DNA of 58,109 bases from an uncultured beta proteobacterium (GCA_902825845.1 CADECM010000026.1:1-58109); one strand, 5' to 3'; counted from the first letter of the stretch, positions 25,006-35,495 are shown. Numbers and translations: made by a program. Notes: generated by a model not told the origin, from the sequence alone.

Positions 25006-26074
25006 CGGGCTTCTCCGTCGCCAGCTCGCGCCGCCGCGTTTTCGAGGGCCACAGTCCGGCGGGCCGGAACAACATCATCAGCACCAGCGCCAGGCCGAAC
25101 ATCAGCATGCGCAAATCAGACGGATCAATGATGACCTGGCCCAACCAGCGTTGCTGCAGCGGCCCCATGTAGCGCAGCGCTTCCGGCAGCGCGGTGAGCA
25201 GGATCGCGCCCAGCACCACGCCGCCGACATTGCCCATGCCGCCCAGCACCACCATGCACAACACCATGATCGAATCGAGCAGGGTGAAACTCTCAGGGCT
25301 GATGAAGCCCTGAAATGACGCAAACAGTCCGCCCGAGATGCCGCCGAAGGTGGCGCCCATCGCGAACGCCAGCAGCTTGACGTTACGGGTGTTGATGCCC
25401 ATGGCGCTGGCGGCAAGTTCGTCCTCGCGGATCGCCACCCAGGCGCGGCCGATGCGGGAGTTTTCGAGGCGATGCGTCACGAAAATCACGCCCAGCGTGC
25501 ATAGCAGAAACACAAAATAGTAGCTGTGCACCGGGGCAATGGTCAGACCGGAAACGTGAAAGGTCTTGGCCAGCGACAGGCCGCCAATCTGGATCGGGTC
25601 GATCAGCGTGATGCCCTGCGGCCCGTTTGTGATGTTGAAGGGCCTGTTCAGATTGTTGAGGAAAATGCGAATGATCTCGCCGAAACCCAGCGTGACAATC
25701 GCCAGATAGTCGCCGCGCAGGCGCAGCGTCGGCGCCCCCAGCAGGATGCCGAATGCCGCCGCCACCAACGCCCCCAGCGGCAGCAGCACGAGAAACGAGG
25801 CATGAATGCCGAAGTGCGGCGACGCGAGCAGGGCATAGGCGTAGGCGCCCACCGCGAAAAACGCGATGTAACCCAGATCGAGCAGGCCGGCAAACCCGAC
25901 CACGATATTCAACCCCAGCGCCAGCATCACAAACAGCAGCGCGACATCGATAATGCGCACCCACGCGCGGCCAAGCGTCGCGTCCACGACAAAAGGCAGC
26001 GCGGTTAGCGCGATTGCGATGACCGCGTAAAGTAGCGTGCGGCTTAAGGTCAAGTTCTTTGCCACGGATTTCAC
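24998..26074 (-). CDS. livM: Branched-chain amino acid ABC transporter permease LivM
   Basis: A 358-residue inner-membrane permease with eight to nine hydrophobic helices and family segments LGLNIVVGFAGLLDLGYIAFFAVGAYAYALL (residues about 52-82, quoted partly: GFAGLLDLGYIAFFAVGA), RLRGDYLAIVTLGFGEIIR and the cytoplasmic EAA-type loop RAWVAIREDELAASAMGIN. The indicated GTG at 26074 lies in the repeat that flanks the GxxExxY gene, so the start may have been altered by that insertion; a start a few codons further in is possible. Confidence 0.93.
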   Translation of the reverse strand: MKSVAKNLTLSRTLLYAVIAIALTALPFVVDATLGRAWVRIIDVALLFVMLALGLNIVVGFAGLLDLGYIAFFAVGAYAYALLASPHFGIHASFLVLLPLGALVAAAFGILLGAPTLRLRGDYLAIVTLGFGEIIRIFLNNLNRPFNITNGPQGITLIDPIQIGGLSLAKTFHVSGLTIAPVHSYYFVFLLCTLGVIFVTHRLENSRIGRAWVAIREDELAASAMGINTRNVKLLAFAMGATFGGISGGLFASFQGFISPESFTLLDSIMVLCMVVLGGMGNVGGVVLGAILLTALPEALRYMGPLQQRWLGQVIIDPSDLRMLMFGLALVLMMLFRPAGLWPSKTRRRELATEKPGD

Positions 26075-26089
26075 AGATTTGCGCAGATT
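26061..26089 (+). repeat. Left imperfect inverted repeat flanking GxxExxY gene
   Basis: GCCACGGATTTCACAGATTT and the next nine bases pair with the reverse complement of 26452-26481, matching at about 22 of 29 positions. It covers the start region of livM and the last codon of the GxxExxY gene. Confidence 0.6.
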
Positions 26090-26465
26090 AAAACCCGTTG
26101 ATTACGCGTTTGATTTCCACAGAGGAGGCGAAATTGATTATTAGGCCCAGTCGCTTGTTCGTTGCCTTGAGGTAATTCAGGCATTGGGCCACATGTGCTT
26201 GTTCAATACGTTTTACGGCCTTGACCTCGACGATAAGTGTGTTTTCCACGACGATATCTGCAATGTACTCCCCAACTACTTCGCCATCGTAGATAACTTT
26301 CATGGTGTACTGCTGCTGGGCAACGCGATCCGTCTTGCGTAATTCCACCATCAATGCGTTTTCGTAAACTTTCTCAAGAAATCCCGCGCCTAATACACTG
26401 CCCACCCGATAGGCGCAGCCGATAACCACCTTGGTCACTTCATTGATGTCCAAATCCGTGTTCAT
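26088..26465 (-). CDS. GxxExxY family protein
   Basis: A 125-residue protein that matches the GxxExxY family: GFLEKVYENAL gives the naming motif (residues about 28-36), and IADIVVENTLIVEVKAVKRI and HVAQCLNYLKAT are the other conserved blocks. The D-x-V, E-V-K spacing resembles PD-(D/E)XK nuclease-like folds; the function of the family is unknown. It is inserted between livH and livM on the same strand, and its boundaries carry imperfect inverted repeats that include its start codon. Similar GxxExxY genes are known to occur as isolated, mobile-looking insertions, so this is probably a recent guest in the operon. Confidence 0.85.
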   Translation of the reverse strand: MNTDLDINEVTKVVIGCAYRVGSVLGAGFLEKVYENALMVELRKTDRVAQQQYTMKVIYDGEVVGEYIADIVVENTLIVEVKAVKRIEQAHVAQCLNYLKATNKRLGLIINFASSVEIKRVINGF

Positions 26466-26481
26466 CCGTGAAATCTGTGGC
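26452..26481 (-). repeat. Right imperfect inverted repeat flanking GxxExxY gene
   Basis: The minus strand reads GCCACAGATTTCACGGATGA and continues ACACGGATT. It pairs with 26061-26089. The ATG of the GxxExxY gene falls inside it. Confidence 0.6.
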
Positions 26482-26495
26482 GAAAGTTGTTGGCG

Positions 26496-27416
26496 TTATG
26501 CCCGATCCCCAGACCCAACCCCCATCAAACCCGACGGCCGCAGCGTCAGCACCAGCACCAGTACCAGGAAGGCGAACACATCGCGGTAGTTGCTGCCGAA
26601 CACGCCGCCGGTAAGGTCGCCCAGATAGCCCGCGCCCAGACTCTCGATCAGGCCGAGCAGCAACCCGCCCAGCATGGCGCCGGCGACGTTGCCGATGCCG
26701 CCCAGCACGGCGGCGGTGAAGGCCTTCAGGCCCAGCATGAAGCCCATGAAGTAGTGGCCCTGGCCGTAGTAGAGCACCACCATCACGCCGGCGAGGGCGC
26801 CGATGGATGCGCCTAGCGCGAAGGTGAAGGCAATCACGCGTGTGGTGTCCACGCCCATCAGTCCCGCCACATCGGGATTTTGCTCGGTGGCGCGCATGGC
26901 GCGGCCCATGCGGCTGACCTTGATGAACCACAGCAGCGCCGCCATGATTGCCAGCGCCAGCGCGAAAATAAACGCCTGTGTGGTGGTGATCTGCACGCCG
27001 GCAAACACGATCTTGCCGGGCTTGAACAGTTCGGGCATGGAGATGTACTGCTTGCCCCAGATCAGCGCCGCCGAATATTGGATCAGGATCGACACGCCGA
27101 TGGCGGTGATCAACGGTGCGAGCCGTGGCGCGCCGCGCAGCGGACGGTACGCGGCGCGCTCCATCAGCAGCCCGAGCGCCACGCACACCACGATCGCGGC
27201 GCCGGTTGCCAGCAGCAGCAACACGGCGACCGGAACGCTGCCGCCCAGCGCCGCCACCACCGACAAGGCCACCAGCGCACCCACCATCACGAGATCGCCA
27301 TGCGCAAAGTTGATCAGGCCGAGGATGCCGTACACCATGGTGTAGCCGAGCGCGACCAGCGCGTAAATGCTGCCGAGCAGCAGGCCGTTGGCGATTTGCT
27401 GTAGAAAAATGTCCAT
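26496..27416 (-). CDS. livH: Branched-chain amino acid ABC transporter permease LivH
   Basis: A 306-residue permease of the LivH type with about eight membrane helices. Conserved features are QQIANGLLLGSIYALVALGYTMVYG at the N-terminus (residues about 6-30, in part), LINFAHGDLVMVGA, RAMRATEQNPDVAGLMGVD (cytoplasmic loop) and GNVAGAMLGGLLLGLIE near the C-terminus. It pairs with LivM to form the channel. A 16-bp perfect hairpin separates it from livK upstream; the GxxExxY gene separates it from livM downstream. Confidence 0.95.
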   Translation of the reverse strand: MDIFLQQIANGLLLGSIYALVALGYTMVYGILGLINFAHGDLVMVGALVALSVVAALGGSVPVAVLLLLATGAAIVVCVALGLLMERAAYRPLRGAPRLAPLITAIGVSILIQYSAALIWGKQYISMPELFKPGKIVFAGVQITTTQAFIFALALAIMAALLWFIKVSRMGRAMRATEQNPDVAGLMGVDTTRVIAFTFALGASIGALAGVMVVLYYGQGHYFMGFMLGLKAFTAAVLGGIGNVAGAMLGGLLLGLIESLGAGYLGDLTGGVFGSNYRDVFAFLVLVLVLTLRPSGLMGVGSGDRA

Positions 27417-27421
27417 GGCGC

Positions 27422-27458
27422 ATGTGACAACGGCACCGCGCGGGTGCCGTTGTCACAT
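27422..27458 (-). promoter_or_regulatory. Hairpin between livK and livH
   Basis: A perfect 16-bp inverted repeat (ATGTGACAACGGCACC and its reverse complement) with a five-base loop. It has no T-run on the livK side, so it is not a classic terminator. It probably stabilises the livK message or lowers read-through, giving more receptor than permease. Confidence 0.65.
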
Positions 27459-27477
27459 TCTCATTGATTCGTGCGGT

Positions 27478-28707
27478 TTACTTCTTGGCCGCATCCTTCG
27501 CCTCGGCGGCGACAGGTGCCGCGCCGGGGGTGACGGTTTCCAGCGGCTCCCACTTGTCGCCTTTGACCGCGTAAATGGTGATCGGGCCGTTCTTGAGATC
27601 GCCTTTTTCGTCAAACGCGATGGGGCCGATCACGCCCTTGTAGTCGGTCTTGCCGATCTCCAGCAGAAATTTCGCAGGGTCCGCGGAGCCTGCACGCTTC
27701 ATGGCTTCAATAAACACCATCACCGCGTCGTAACCCATCGGCGCGAACAGTTCCACCTCGGCGTTGTACTTGGATTTGTACTTGGCAAGGAACTCGGCGC
27801 CGCCGGGCATCTTGTCCTTGGGCAGGCCGGGGATCGACGCCATGCTGCCCTCGGCCGCATCGCCGGCGAGTTTGACGAAATTCGGCGTTTGCATGCCGTC
27901 GCCGCCGATGAATTGTGCTTTGATGCCGAGTTCGGCCATCTGCTTTTTCATCGGTCCGGCCTGCGGGTCGATGCCGCCGAACATGATCAGGTCGGGATTC
28001 AGTCCTTTGATCTTGGTCAGAATGGCTTTGAAATCGGTGTCCTTGTCGGTGGTGTGTTCGCGCGCCAGAATTTTGCCGCCGCCCGACTTGATGGTGGACT
28101 CGAAATTGTCCGCAAGTCCCTGACCGTAGGCCGTGCTGTCGTCGATCACGGCGATATTCTTGGCCTTCAGTTTGTCGAGGGCGAAGCGGCCCAATGTGGG
28201 CCCTTGCTGCCCGTCGTGCGCCACCACGCGGAAGGTGGTCTTGAAGCCCTTGAGCGTGTAGTCCGGATTGGTGGAAGACGGTGAAATCTGCGGAATGCCC
28301 GCATCGGCGTAAATCTTAGACGCCGGGATCGATGCGCCGGAATTGAAATGCCCGACCACGGCAGCCACCTTGGCGTCCACCAGCTTTTGTGCCACGGTGG
28401 TGGCCTTGGTGGGATTCGCTTCGTCGTCCTCGGCCACCAGTTCGAACTTCACCGGCTTGCCGCCGATCTGCACATTGGCCTTGTTCGCATCCTCGATCGC
28501 GAGCTGCACGCCGTTGCGAATGTCGATGCCGATGTGCGCCTGCGGGCCGGTGAGCGGCGAGGCAGAGCCGATCTTCACCACCAGCCCCTCCGCGGCTTTC
28601 GGCGCTGCCGATTTGGCCGCAGGCGCCGGCGCCTTGTCGCCGCACGCACTGATGCCCAGCGCGATAACCGCTGCCATGGCCGTGTGGAGGAACGATCTGC
28701 GATGCAT
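27478..28707 (-). CDS. livK: Branched-chain amino acid ABC transporter substrate-binding protein LivK
   Basis: A 409-residue periplasmic receptor. The start MHRRSFLHTAM at 28707 is chosen because an AGGGAG sequence sits at correct spacing; a longer start at 28725 lacks this. Its signal sequence carries a lipobox-like GISACG, so it may be a lipoprotein. The mature part shows the Leu/Ile/Val-binding fold: KIGSASPLTGPQAHIG, ANVQIGGKPVKFELVAEDD, and AVVGHFNSGASIPASKIYADAGIPQISPSSTNP (in part). The two-lobed type binds small amino or carboxylic acids. The ligand here is not certain. Confidence 0.92.
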   Translation of the reverse strand: MHRRSFLHTAMAAVIALGISACGDKAPAPAAKSAAPKAAEGLVVKIGSASPLTGPQAHIGIDIRNGVQLAIEDANKANVQIGGKPVKFELVAEDDEANPTKATTVAQKLVDAKVAAVVGHFNSGASIPASKIYADAGIPQISPSSTNPDYTLKGFKTTFRVVAHDGQQGPTLGRFALDKLKAKNIAVIDDSTAYGQGLADNFESTIKSGGGKILAREHTTDKDTDFKAILTKIKGLNPDLIMFGGIDPQAGPMKKQMAELGIKAQFIGGDGMQTPNFVKLAGDAAEGSMASIPGLPKDKMPGGAEFLAKYKSKYNAEVELFAPMGYDAVMVFIEAMKRAGSADPAKFLLEIGKTDYKGVIGPIAFDEKGDLKNGPITIYAVKGDKWEPLETVTPGAAPVAAEAKDAAKK

Positions 28708-28874
28708 GGCGAACTCCCTATTCATAAGCTGTTGTTTGCGCGAAGAAAAATGATTATCGTTGTGAGCGTTACGGATGTCAATTTTCGCCGCGCGCGCAGT
28801 GGTGATGCCAGCAGGCCGTGCGCTGCGCTAGTGGATTTAGCGCGCGCGCCACGCCGGGGCAAAAACCGTCTGCG

Positions 28875-29825
28875 CTATTTCCCGCGCCGCGCCGCCTTGC
28901 CGCGCACCGTGACGCCGGCCCAGGGTTCGAGATACTTCACCAACGTCGTCATGTCCTGCTTGCCGCCGCCCTGGTTGTACGCAAACTGCCACAGCTGACG
29001 CGCCGCGCTGCCGACGATCATCGGCAAGCCCATCGCCTGGCATTCCTCGATGGCGAGGCCGATGTCCTTGCACGCGCCGGCAATCGGAAAACCGAAATCG
29101 AAGGTGCGCGTGAGCACCGCGCGCGGAATCTTGTCTTCGGTGGCAGTGTTGCGGCCGCTGCCGGCATTGATCACATCAGCCATCAGGTCGGGGTCGAGAC
29201 CCGCTTTGACACCGGCGACGAAGACTTCGAGGCTCATCGCCAGCGCGCTGGTGGAGAGCATGTTGTTGAGCAACTTCATCATCTGCGCCTGGCCCGGCGT
29301 CTTGCCGACGATGAACACTTTGCCGATCACCGCCAACGCGCTGCGTACAGCGGCGATCGACTGCGGTTTGCCCGCCACCATCACCGCCAGCGTGCCCTTG
29401 TCCGCGCCGGTGGCGCCGCCGGACACGGGGCAATCCACCATGTCGATGCCTATTGCCGCCAGCGCCTTGGCCACTTCCTTTTCCACCGCCGAACCGGTGG
29501 TGGACAGATCGACCAGAATTTTCACTGCCTTGCCGCGGACAATGCCATCGGCGCCGAGTGCAACGTCGCGCAGCACCGGCGGCGTCGGCACGCTGGTGAA
29601 CACGATGCGCGCCTGATCCGCCACCTCGCGCGGGCTGCGCGCGACCTTGGCGCCAAGCTTCACCAGCGGCTTTAACGCGGCCGGATTGACGTCGTGAATG
29701 ATCAGCGGGTGGCCCGCCTTGATCAGCCGCCGCGCCATGCGGCTGCCCATCACGCCCACGCCGATAAAGCCCTTTAACGCCGGTTTTGCCGCCACAAGTG
29801 TTCTCCCGTTGGTTGCGCCAGACAT
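28875..29825 (-). CDS. Beta-hydroxyacid dehydrogenase family oxidoreductase (GarR-like)
   Basis: A 316-residue NAD(P)-binding enzyme with the N-terminal GFIGVGVMGSRMARRL dinucleotide motif, the substrate-site DCPVSGGATGADKGTLAVMVAG segment, and the catalytic lysine region MMKLLNNML. Similar enzymes are 3-hydroxyisobutyrate dehydrogenases and 2-hydroxy-3-oxopropionate reductases. They are cytosolic and interconvert a short hydroxy acid and its aldehyde. The gene is single and divergent from the CmcJ-like gene at 29910. The specific substrate cannot be given. Confidence 0.88.
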   Translation of the reverse strand: MSGATNGRTLVAAKPALKGFIGVGVMGSRMARRLIKAGHPLIIHDVNPAALKPLVKLGAKVARSPREVADQARIVFTSVPTPPVLRDVALGADGIVRGKAVKILVDLSTTGSAVEKEVAKALAAIGIDMVDCPVSGGATGADKGTLAVMVAGKPQSIAAVRSALAVIGKVFIVGKTPGQAQMMKLLNNMLSTSALAMSLEVFVAGVKAGLDPDLMADVINAGSGRNTATEDKIPRAVLTRTFDFGFPIAGACKDIGLAIEECQAMGLPMIVGSAARQLWQFAYNQGGGKQDMTTLVKYLEPWAGVTVRGKAARRGK

Positions 29826-29851
29826 ACATTGTAGTCGAGCGCCGCGTGCAT

Positions 29852-29880
29852 TTGACGCACCCCCGGCGATGGCCTAGTCT
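29852..29880 (+). promoter_or_regulatory. Sigma-70-like promoter for the CmcJ/NvfI-like gene
   Basis: TTGACG at 29852-29857 and TAGTCT at 29875-29880 with a 17-bp spacer. The -10 box ends about 30 bases before the ATG at 29910. Confidence 0.5.
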
Positions 29881-29909
29881 GTGCCATCTTTCGTGAACAG
29901 GTGATCCTC

Positions 29910-30725
29910 ATGAACGCCCCCAATACGCAACTGCTGGTTGAAATTCCCTACACGCTGAACAACGGGCAAAAACTCGTCAATGAAACCTTCGGCTCCGACG
30001 ATCTGAGCCGGCGGCGGGAAGGCGAGCTGGATCCGCGCCCGATGTCTCTTGAGAACGGGCGGCCGATTGCCGGGTCGTTCAAGCTGGAAGAAGCGGGCTT
30101 CGTGTTTGTCGAACACAAGACGGCGATGAAGAATTTTTTCGACAAGGCTGAGCTTGCGTCGGTGTATTACCCGGAGGTCGAGGCGCTGATCAAGCGCGAG
30201 TCCGGCGGGAAACGCGTGGTGATTTTCGATCACACACTGCGCTCGGGTGACGATGGCGAGCGGCAGGAGAGGCTGATCCGCGAGCCGGTGCTGTCGGCGC
30301 ACAACGATTACACCGAATGGTCCGGCCCGCAGCGCGTGCGTGACCTGCTGCCGGATGAAGCGGAGGAACTTCTGAAAGGCCGCTTTGCGATCATTCAGGT
30401 ATGGCGCGCGATCAACAAGCCCATCGAGTCCAATCCGCTGGCGATGGTGGACGCGCGCACCATTGCGCCGGAGGATTTGCTGGTGGCCGAACGGCGTTAT
30501 CCGAACCGCGTTGGACAAACCTATCGCCTCGCCTACAATCCGAAGCACCGCTGGATCTATTTCCCGAAAATGGCGCGCGACGAAGCGTTTGTGTTCAAGG
30601 TCTATGATTCGGCGAAAGACGGCCGTGCGCGCTTTACCGCGCATACCTCGTTCATCGATCCGGCCACGCCGCCGGGTGCGCCGCCCCGGCAAAGCATCGA
30701 AATGCGGGCGCTGGTGTTCTTCTAG
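29910..30725 (+). CDS. CmcJ/NvfI family oxidoreductase
   Basis: A 271-residue protein that matches the CmcJ/NvfI-like family, named for a cephamycin biosynthesis protein and a fungal iron/2-oxoglutarate enzyme. Recognisable blocks are VFDHTLRSG-like segment VVIFDHTLRSG, AHNDYTEWSGPQRV, FAIIQVWRAINKPIESNPL and the C-terminal RFTAHTSFIDPATPPGAPPR-type tail (HTSFIDP). The histidines in H-N-D and at HTSFIDP are candidate iron ligands. The bacterial role is unknown. The ATG at 29910 is preferred, with AGGTGA upstream. It appears to be transcribed alone, with its own promoter and a terminator downstream. Confidence 0.8.
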   Translation: MNAPNTQLLVEIPYTLNNGQKLVNETFGSDDLSRRREGELDPRPMSLENGRPIAGSFKLEEAGFVFVEHKTAMKNFFDKAELASVYYPEVEALIKRESGGKRVVIFDHTLRSGDDGERQERLIREPVLSAHNDYTEWSGPQRVRDLLPDEAEELLKGRFAIIQVWRAINKPIESNPLAMVDARTIAPEDLLVAERRYPNRVGQTYRLAYNPKHRWIYFPKMARDEAFVFKVYDSAKDGRARFTAHTSFIDPATPPGAPPRQSIEMRALVFF

Positions 30726-30740
30726 GCGGGCTCCACAACA

Positions 30741-30769
30741 AAAAAGCCCGGCTGTGCCGGGCTTTTTTT
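30741..30769. terminator. Rho-independent terminator
   Basis: AAAAAGCCCGGC and GCCGGGCTTTTTTT form a stem with a three-base loop and T-runs on both strands. It serves the CmcJ-like gene on the plus strand and probably also the cytochrome gene on the minus strand. Confidence 0.9.
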
Positions 30770-30784
30770 GATTGCGACAGTGGA

Positions 30785-31096
30785 TTATTTTGTTGCCAGA
30801 ATCCACTTCACCAGCTTCTGTATATCGGCGTCCTTCACATGGGCATTGGGCGGCATGACCATATCGCCCCAGGCGCCTTTGCCGCCTTCTTTCACCTTTT
30901 TCACCAGTTTGGCTTCCGCGGACTTGTCGCCCTTGTACTTGGCGGCGACGTCCTTGTAGGAGGGGCCGAGAATTTTCTTGTCCGTCTGATGGCAGGTCAT
31001 GCAGCCGTTCGCTTTTGCCAGTGCTTCATCGGCTTGTGCGCCACCCGCCAACAAAAGACCCAAGGTAAGGGCGGATGCTGTAATAACGTGTTTCAT
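30785..31096 (-). CDS. Class I c-type cytochrome
   Basis: A 103-residue periplasmic monohaem cytochrome. It has a signal peptide (TASALTLGLLLAGGAQA) and the haem motif CMTCH (C32, C35, H36), with the likely axial methionine in MVMPPNAHV. Size and the KILGPSYKDVAAKYKGD segment fit a cytochrome c551/c5-like electron carrier. The start at 31096 gives the normal signal peptide; a longer start at 31129 adds non-signal sequence. It shares the terminator at 30741-30769. Confidence 0.88.
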   Translation of the reverse strand: MKHVITASALTLGLLLAGGAQADEALAKANGCMTCHQTDKKILGPSYKDVAAKYKGDKSAEAKLVKKVKEGGKGAWGDMVMPPNAHVKDADIQKLVKWILATK

Positions 31097-31132
31097 AACG
31101 ATTCCATGTAAGTGATTGATTATATTCAATTA

Positions 31133-33157
<2,025 letters not shown>

Positions 33158-33207
33158 GCGCTACATTCTGGCACAGCAGCGCGAGAAACATAAGCGCGAC
33201 GTGAGCG

Positions 33208-33237
33208 TTGGCAACGCGGCCGGCTCGCGCCTATACT
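33208..33237 (+). promoter_or_regulatory. Sigma-70-like promoter for metY
   Basis: TTGGCA at 33208-33213 and TATACT at 33232-33237 separated by 18 bp. The -10 box ends 26 bases before the metY ATG. Confidence 0.6.
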
Positions 33238-33263
33238 GTTCCGGTCCACTCAACGGAGGCCAC

Positions 33264-34535
33264 ATGAAAATCGAAACGCTCGCCGTGCACGGCGGTTACT
33301 CCCCCGATCCCACCACCAAAGCCGTGGCGGTGCCGATCTACCAGACGACGTCGTACGCGTTTGACAACACCCAGCACGGCGCGGACCTGTTCGACCTCAA
33401 AGTGCAGGGCAACATCTACACGCGCATCATGAACCCCACCACCGACGTGCTGGAAAAGCGCATCGCGGCACTGGAGGGGGGTATTGCGGGCCTGGGCCTC
33501 GCCTCCGGCATGGCGGCGATTACCTACGCCATCATGACCATTGCGGAAGCCGGCGACAACATCGTCACCTCCAGCGCGCTGTACGGCGGCACCTACAACC
33601 TGTTTGCGCATACCTTTCCGCAGTACGGCATCGAGGTGCGCTTTGCCGATTACCGCGATCCCAAGGCGTGGGAAAAGCTCATCGATGGCAAGACCAAAGC
33701 CGTATTCTGCGAAACGGTGGGTAATCCGCTGGGCAACATCGTCGACTTCGGCGCGCTGGCCACCATCGCGCACGGGCGCGGCGTGCCGATCATCGTTGAC
33801 AACACGGTGCCCACGCCGTATCTGTGCCGCCCGTTCGAGCACGGCGCCGACATCGTGGTGCACTCGCTCACCAAGTACCTTGGCGGGCACGGCAATTCCA
33901 TCGGCGGCGTGATCATCGATTCCGGCAAATTCCCGTGGGCCGATCACAAGCAGAAATTCAAGCGCCTGAACGAGCCCGACGTGTCGTACCACGGCGTGGT
34001 TTACACCGAAGCGCTGGGCCCGGCGGCTTACATCGGCCGCGCGCGCGTGGTGCCGCTGCGCAATATGGGCGCCGCGCTGTCGCCGTTCAACGCGTTCCTG
34101 ATTCTGCAGGGCATTGAAACGCTGGCGGTGCGCATGGACCGCATCTGCGACAACACGCTGGCCGTAGCGCAGTTTCTCAAAGGCCACGCCAAAGTCGGCT
34201 GGGTGCGCTATGCCGGCCTGCCGGACCATGCGGACAAGCCGCTGGTGGACAAGTACATGGGCGGGCGCGCCTCGGGCATCCTCAGCTTCGGCATCAAAGG
34301 CGGACGGGAGGCCGGCGGGCGGTTTATCGATGCGCTGAATCTGGTAACGCGGCTGGTGAATATCGGCGACGCCAAATCACTGGCCTGTCACCCCGCAACC
34401 ACCACGCATCGCCAGCTCACCGCCAAGGAACTCGAAAGCGCCGGCGTCAGCGAGGATCTGGTGCGGCTGTCGATCGGCATCGAGCATATCGACGATATTC
34501 GCGCGGACCTGGAGCAGGCGCTGGCGGCGGTGTGA
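33264..34535 (+). CDS. metY: O-acetylhomoserine sulfhydrylase (MetY type)
   Basis: A 423-residue PLP enzyme of the Cys/Met metabolism class. The N-terminal KIETLAVHGGYSPDPTTKA, the YTRIMNPT segment and the PLP lysine K204 in HSLTKYLGGHGN are clear, with SLACHPATTTHRQL near the C-terminus typical of O-acetylhomoserine sulfhydrylases. It makes homocysteine from O-acetylhomoserine and sulfide for methionine biosynthesis. A CGGAGG ribosome-binding site precedes the ATG; longer upstream starts are not supported. It appears to be monocistronic. Confidence 0.93.
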   Translation: MKIETLAVHGGYSPDPTTKAVAVPIYQTTSYAFDNTQHGADLFDLKVQGNIYTRIMNPTTDVLEKRIAALEGGIAGLGLASGMAAITYAIMTIAEAGDNIVTSSALYGGTYNLFAHTFPQYGIEVRFADYRDPKAWEKLIDGKTKAVFCETVGNPLGNIVDFGALATIAHGRGVPIIVDNTVPTPYLCRPFEHGADIVVHSLTKYLGGHGNSIGGVIIDSGKFPWADHKQKFKRLNEPDVSYHGVVYTEALGPAAYIGRARVVPLRNMGAALSPFNAFLILQGIETLAVRMDRICDNTLAVAQFLKGHAKVGWVRYAGLPDHADKPLVDKYMGGRASGILSFGIKGGREAGGRFIDALNLVTRLVNIGDAKSLACHPATTTHRQLTAKELESAGVSEDLVRLSIGIEHIDDIRADLEQALAAV

Positions 34536-34541
34536 GCGGCG

Positions 34542-35495
34542 TCAGTTGCTGAACGACCCGCTGCGGATCACCTCGCCCATCTTCGTCATGTCGGTTTTGA
34601 TGAACTGCGCAAATTCTTCGGGCGAGCCGCCGACGATTTCCACGCCGGCGCTCGCCACGAGCTTCGGGTCGAGATTGCGCAACGCCTGCTGAATGCCCTT
34701 GTTGAGCGTGCCGATGATGGCGGCGGGTGTCTTCCTGGGCGCGAAAAATCCAATGGCCGACGCCGAGGTGTAGCCGGGCAGGATGTCGCTGACGGGCGGC
34801 AGCTCAGGCGCCAGCTGCGAGCGCCTGGGCGTGGTGATCGCCAGCGCCCGTACTTTGCCAGTCTTGATGTGCGGCGTGATCGGGCCGAAGGAGGCAAACA
34901 TCAGCTGCACCTCGCCGGTGATCAGACCCAGCATCGACGGTCCGGCGCCCTTGTAGTTCACGCGCACGATATTGGTCCGCGTCATGAATTTGAACAGCTC
35001 CGCCGCCATATGCTGCGACGAGCCGCCGCCGCCCGCGCTATAGTTGAGCGCGCCGGGCTGTGCTTTGGCCAGCGCAATCAATGCCCGCGTCGATTTCACC
35101 GGCAGCGACGGATGCACCACCAGCACATTGGGCGAGCTGATCGCGAGCGCGATGGGCGCAAGGTCCTCGACCGGATCCCAGTTCACTTTGGTCAGCAGCG
35201 GTTGCAGCCATACGTAGGCGCCGTAAAACAACAGCGTGTAGCCGTCGGGGGCGGTGTCCCTGGCCAGAATCTCCGCCGAGATGCTGCCGCGGTTCTCGAC
35301 GATCACGCGCTGGCCGAGCACCGGCGTCAGCGCCTGCGACACCACGCGCGCGCCCCAGTCATGATTGCTGCCGGGCGAGGCGGTCATTACGCGAATCACC
35401 TTGGCGGGGTATTTGTCCTGCGCGCTCGTCGGCTGCGCGACGATGGCAGCCAGCCCGGCTGCGAGGATGTTTGCCTTCAGTGATTGTTGGATCAT
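34542..35495 (-). CDS. Bug/TctC-family periplasmic solute-binding protein B
   Basis: A 317-residue Bug receptor with a signal peptide ending near IVAQPTSAQ. The ligand-pocket region is MTASPGSNHDWGARV, unlike the usual PPGGxxD, so ligand preference may differ. The usual VENRGSISAEIL, SAGGGGSSQHMAAELF and YKGAGPSM segments are present. It is the last gene of the leftward UbiD/CoxLMS unit, 85 bp after Bug C, with an AT-rich repeat in the gap. It probably delivers a carboxylate for that pathway; a matching permease is not in the window. Confidence 0.9.
   Translation of the reverse strand: MIQQSLKANILAAGLAAIVAQPTSAQDKYPAKVIRVMTASPGSNHDWGARVVSQALTPVLGQRVIVENRGSISAEILARDTAPDGYTLLFYGAYVWLQPLLTKVNWDPVEDLAPIALAISSPNVLVVHPSLPVKSTRALIALAKAQPGALNYSAGGGGSSQHMAAELFKFMTRTNIVRVNYKGAGPSMLGLITGEVQLMFASFGPITPHIKTGKVRALAITTPRRSQLAPELPPVSDILPGYTSASAIGFFAPRKTPAAIIGTLNKGIQQALRNLDPKLVASAGVEIVGGSPEEFAQFIKTDMTKMGEVIRSGSFSN

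Noticed and set aside
28735..28790. Possible promoter or repeat copy upstream of livK
   Set aside because: No convincing -35/-10 pair or repeat core could be placed.
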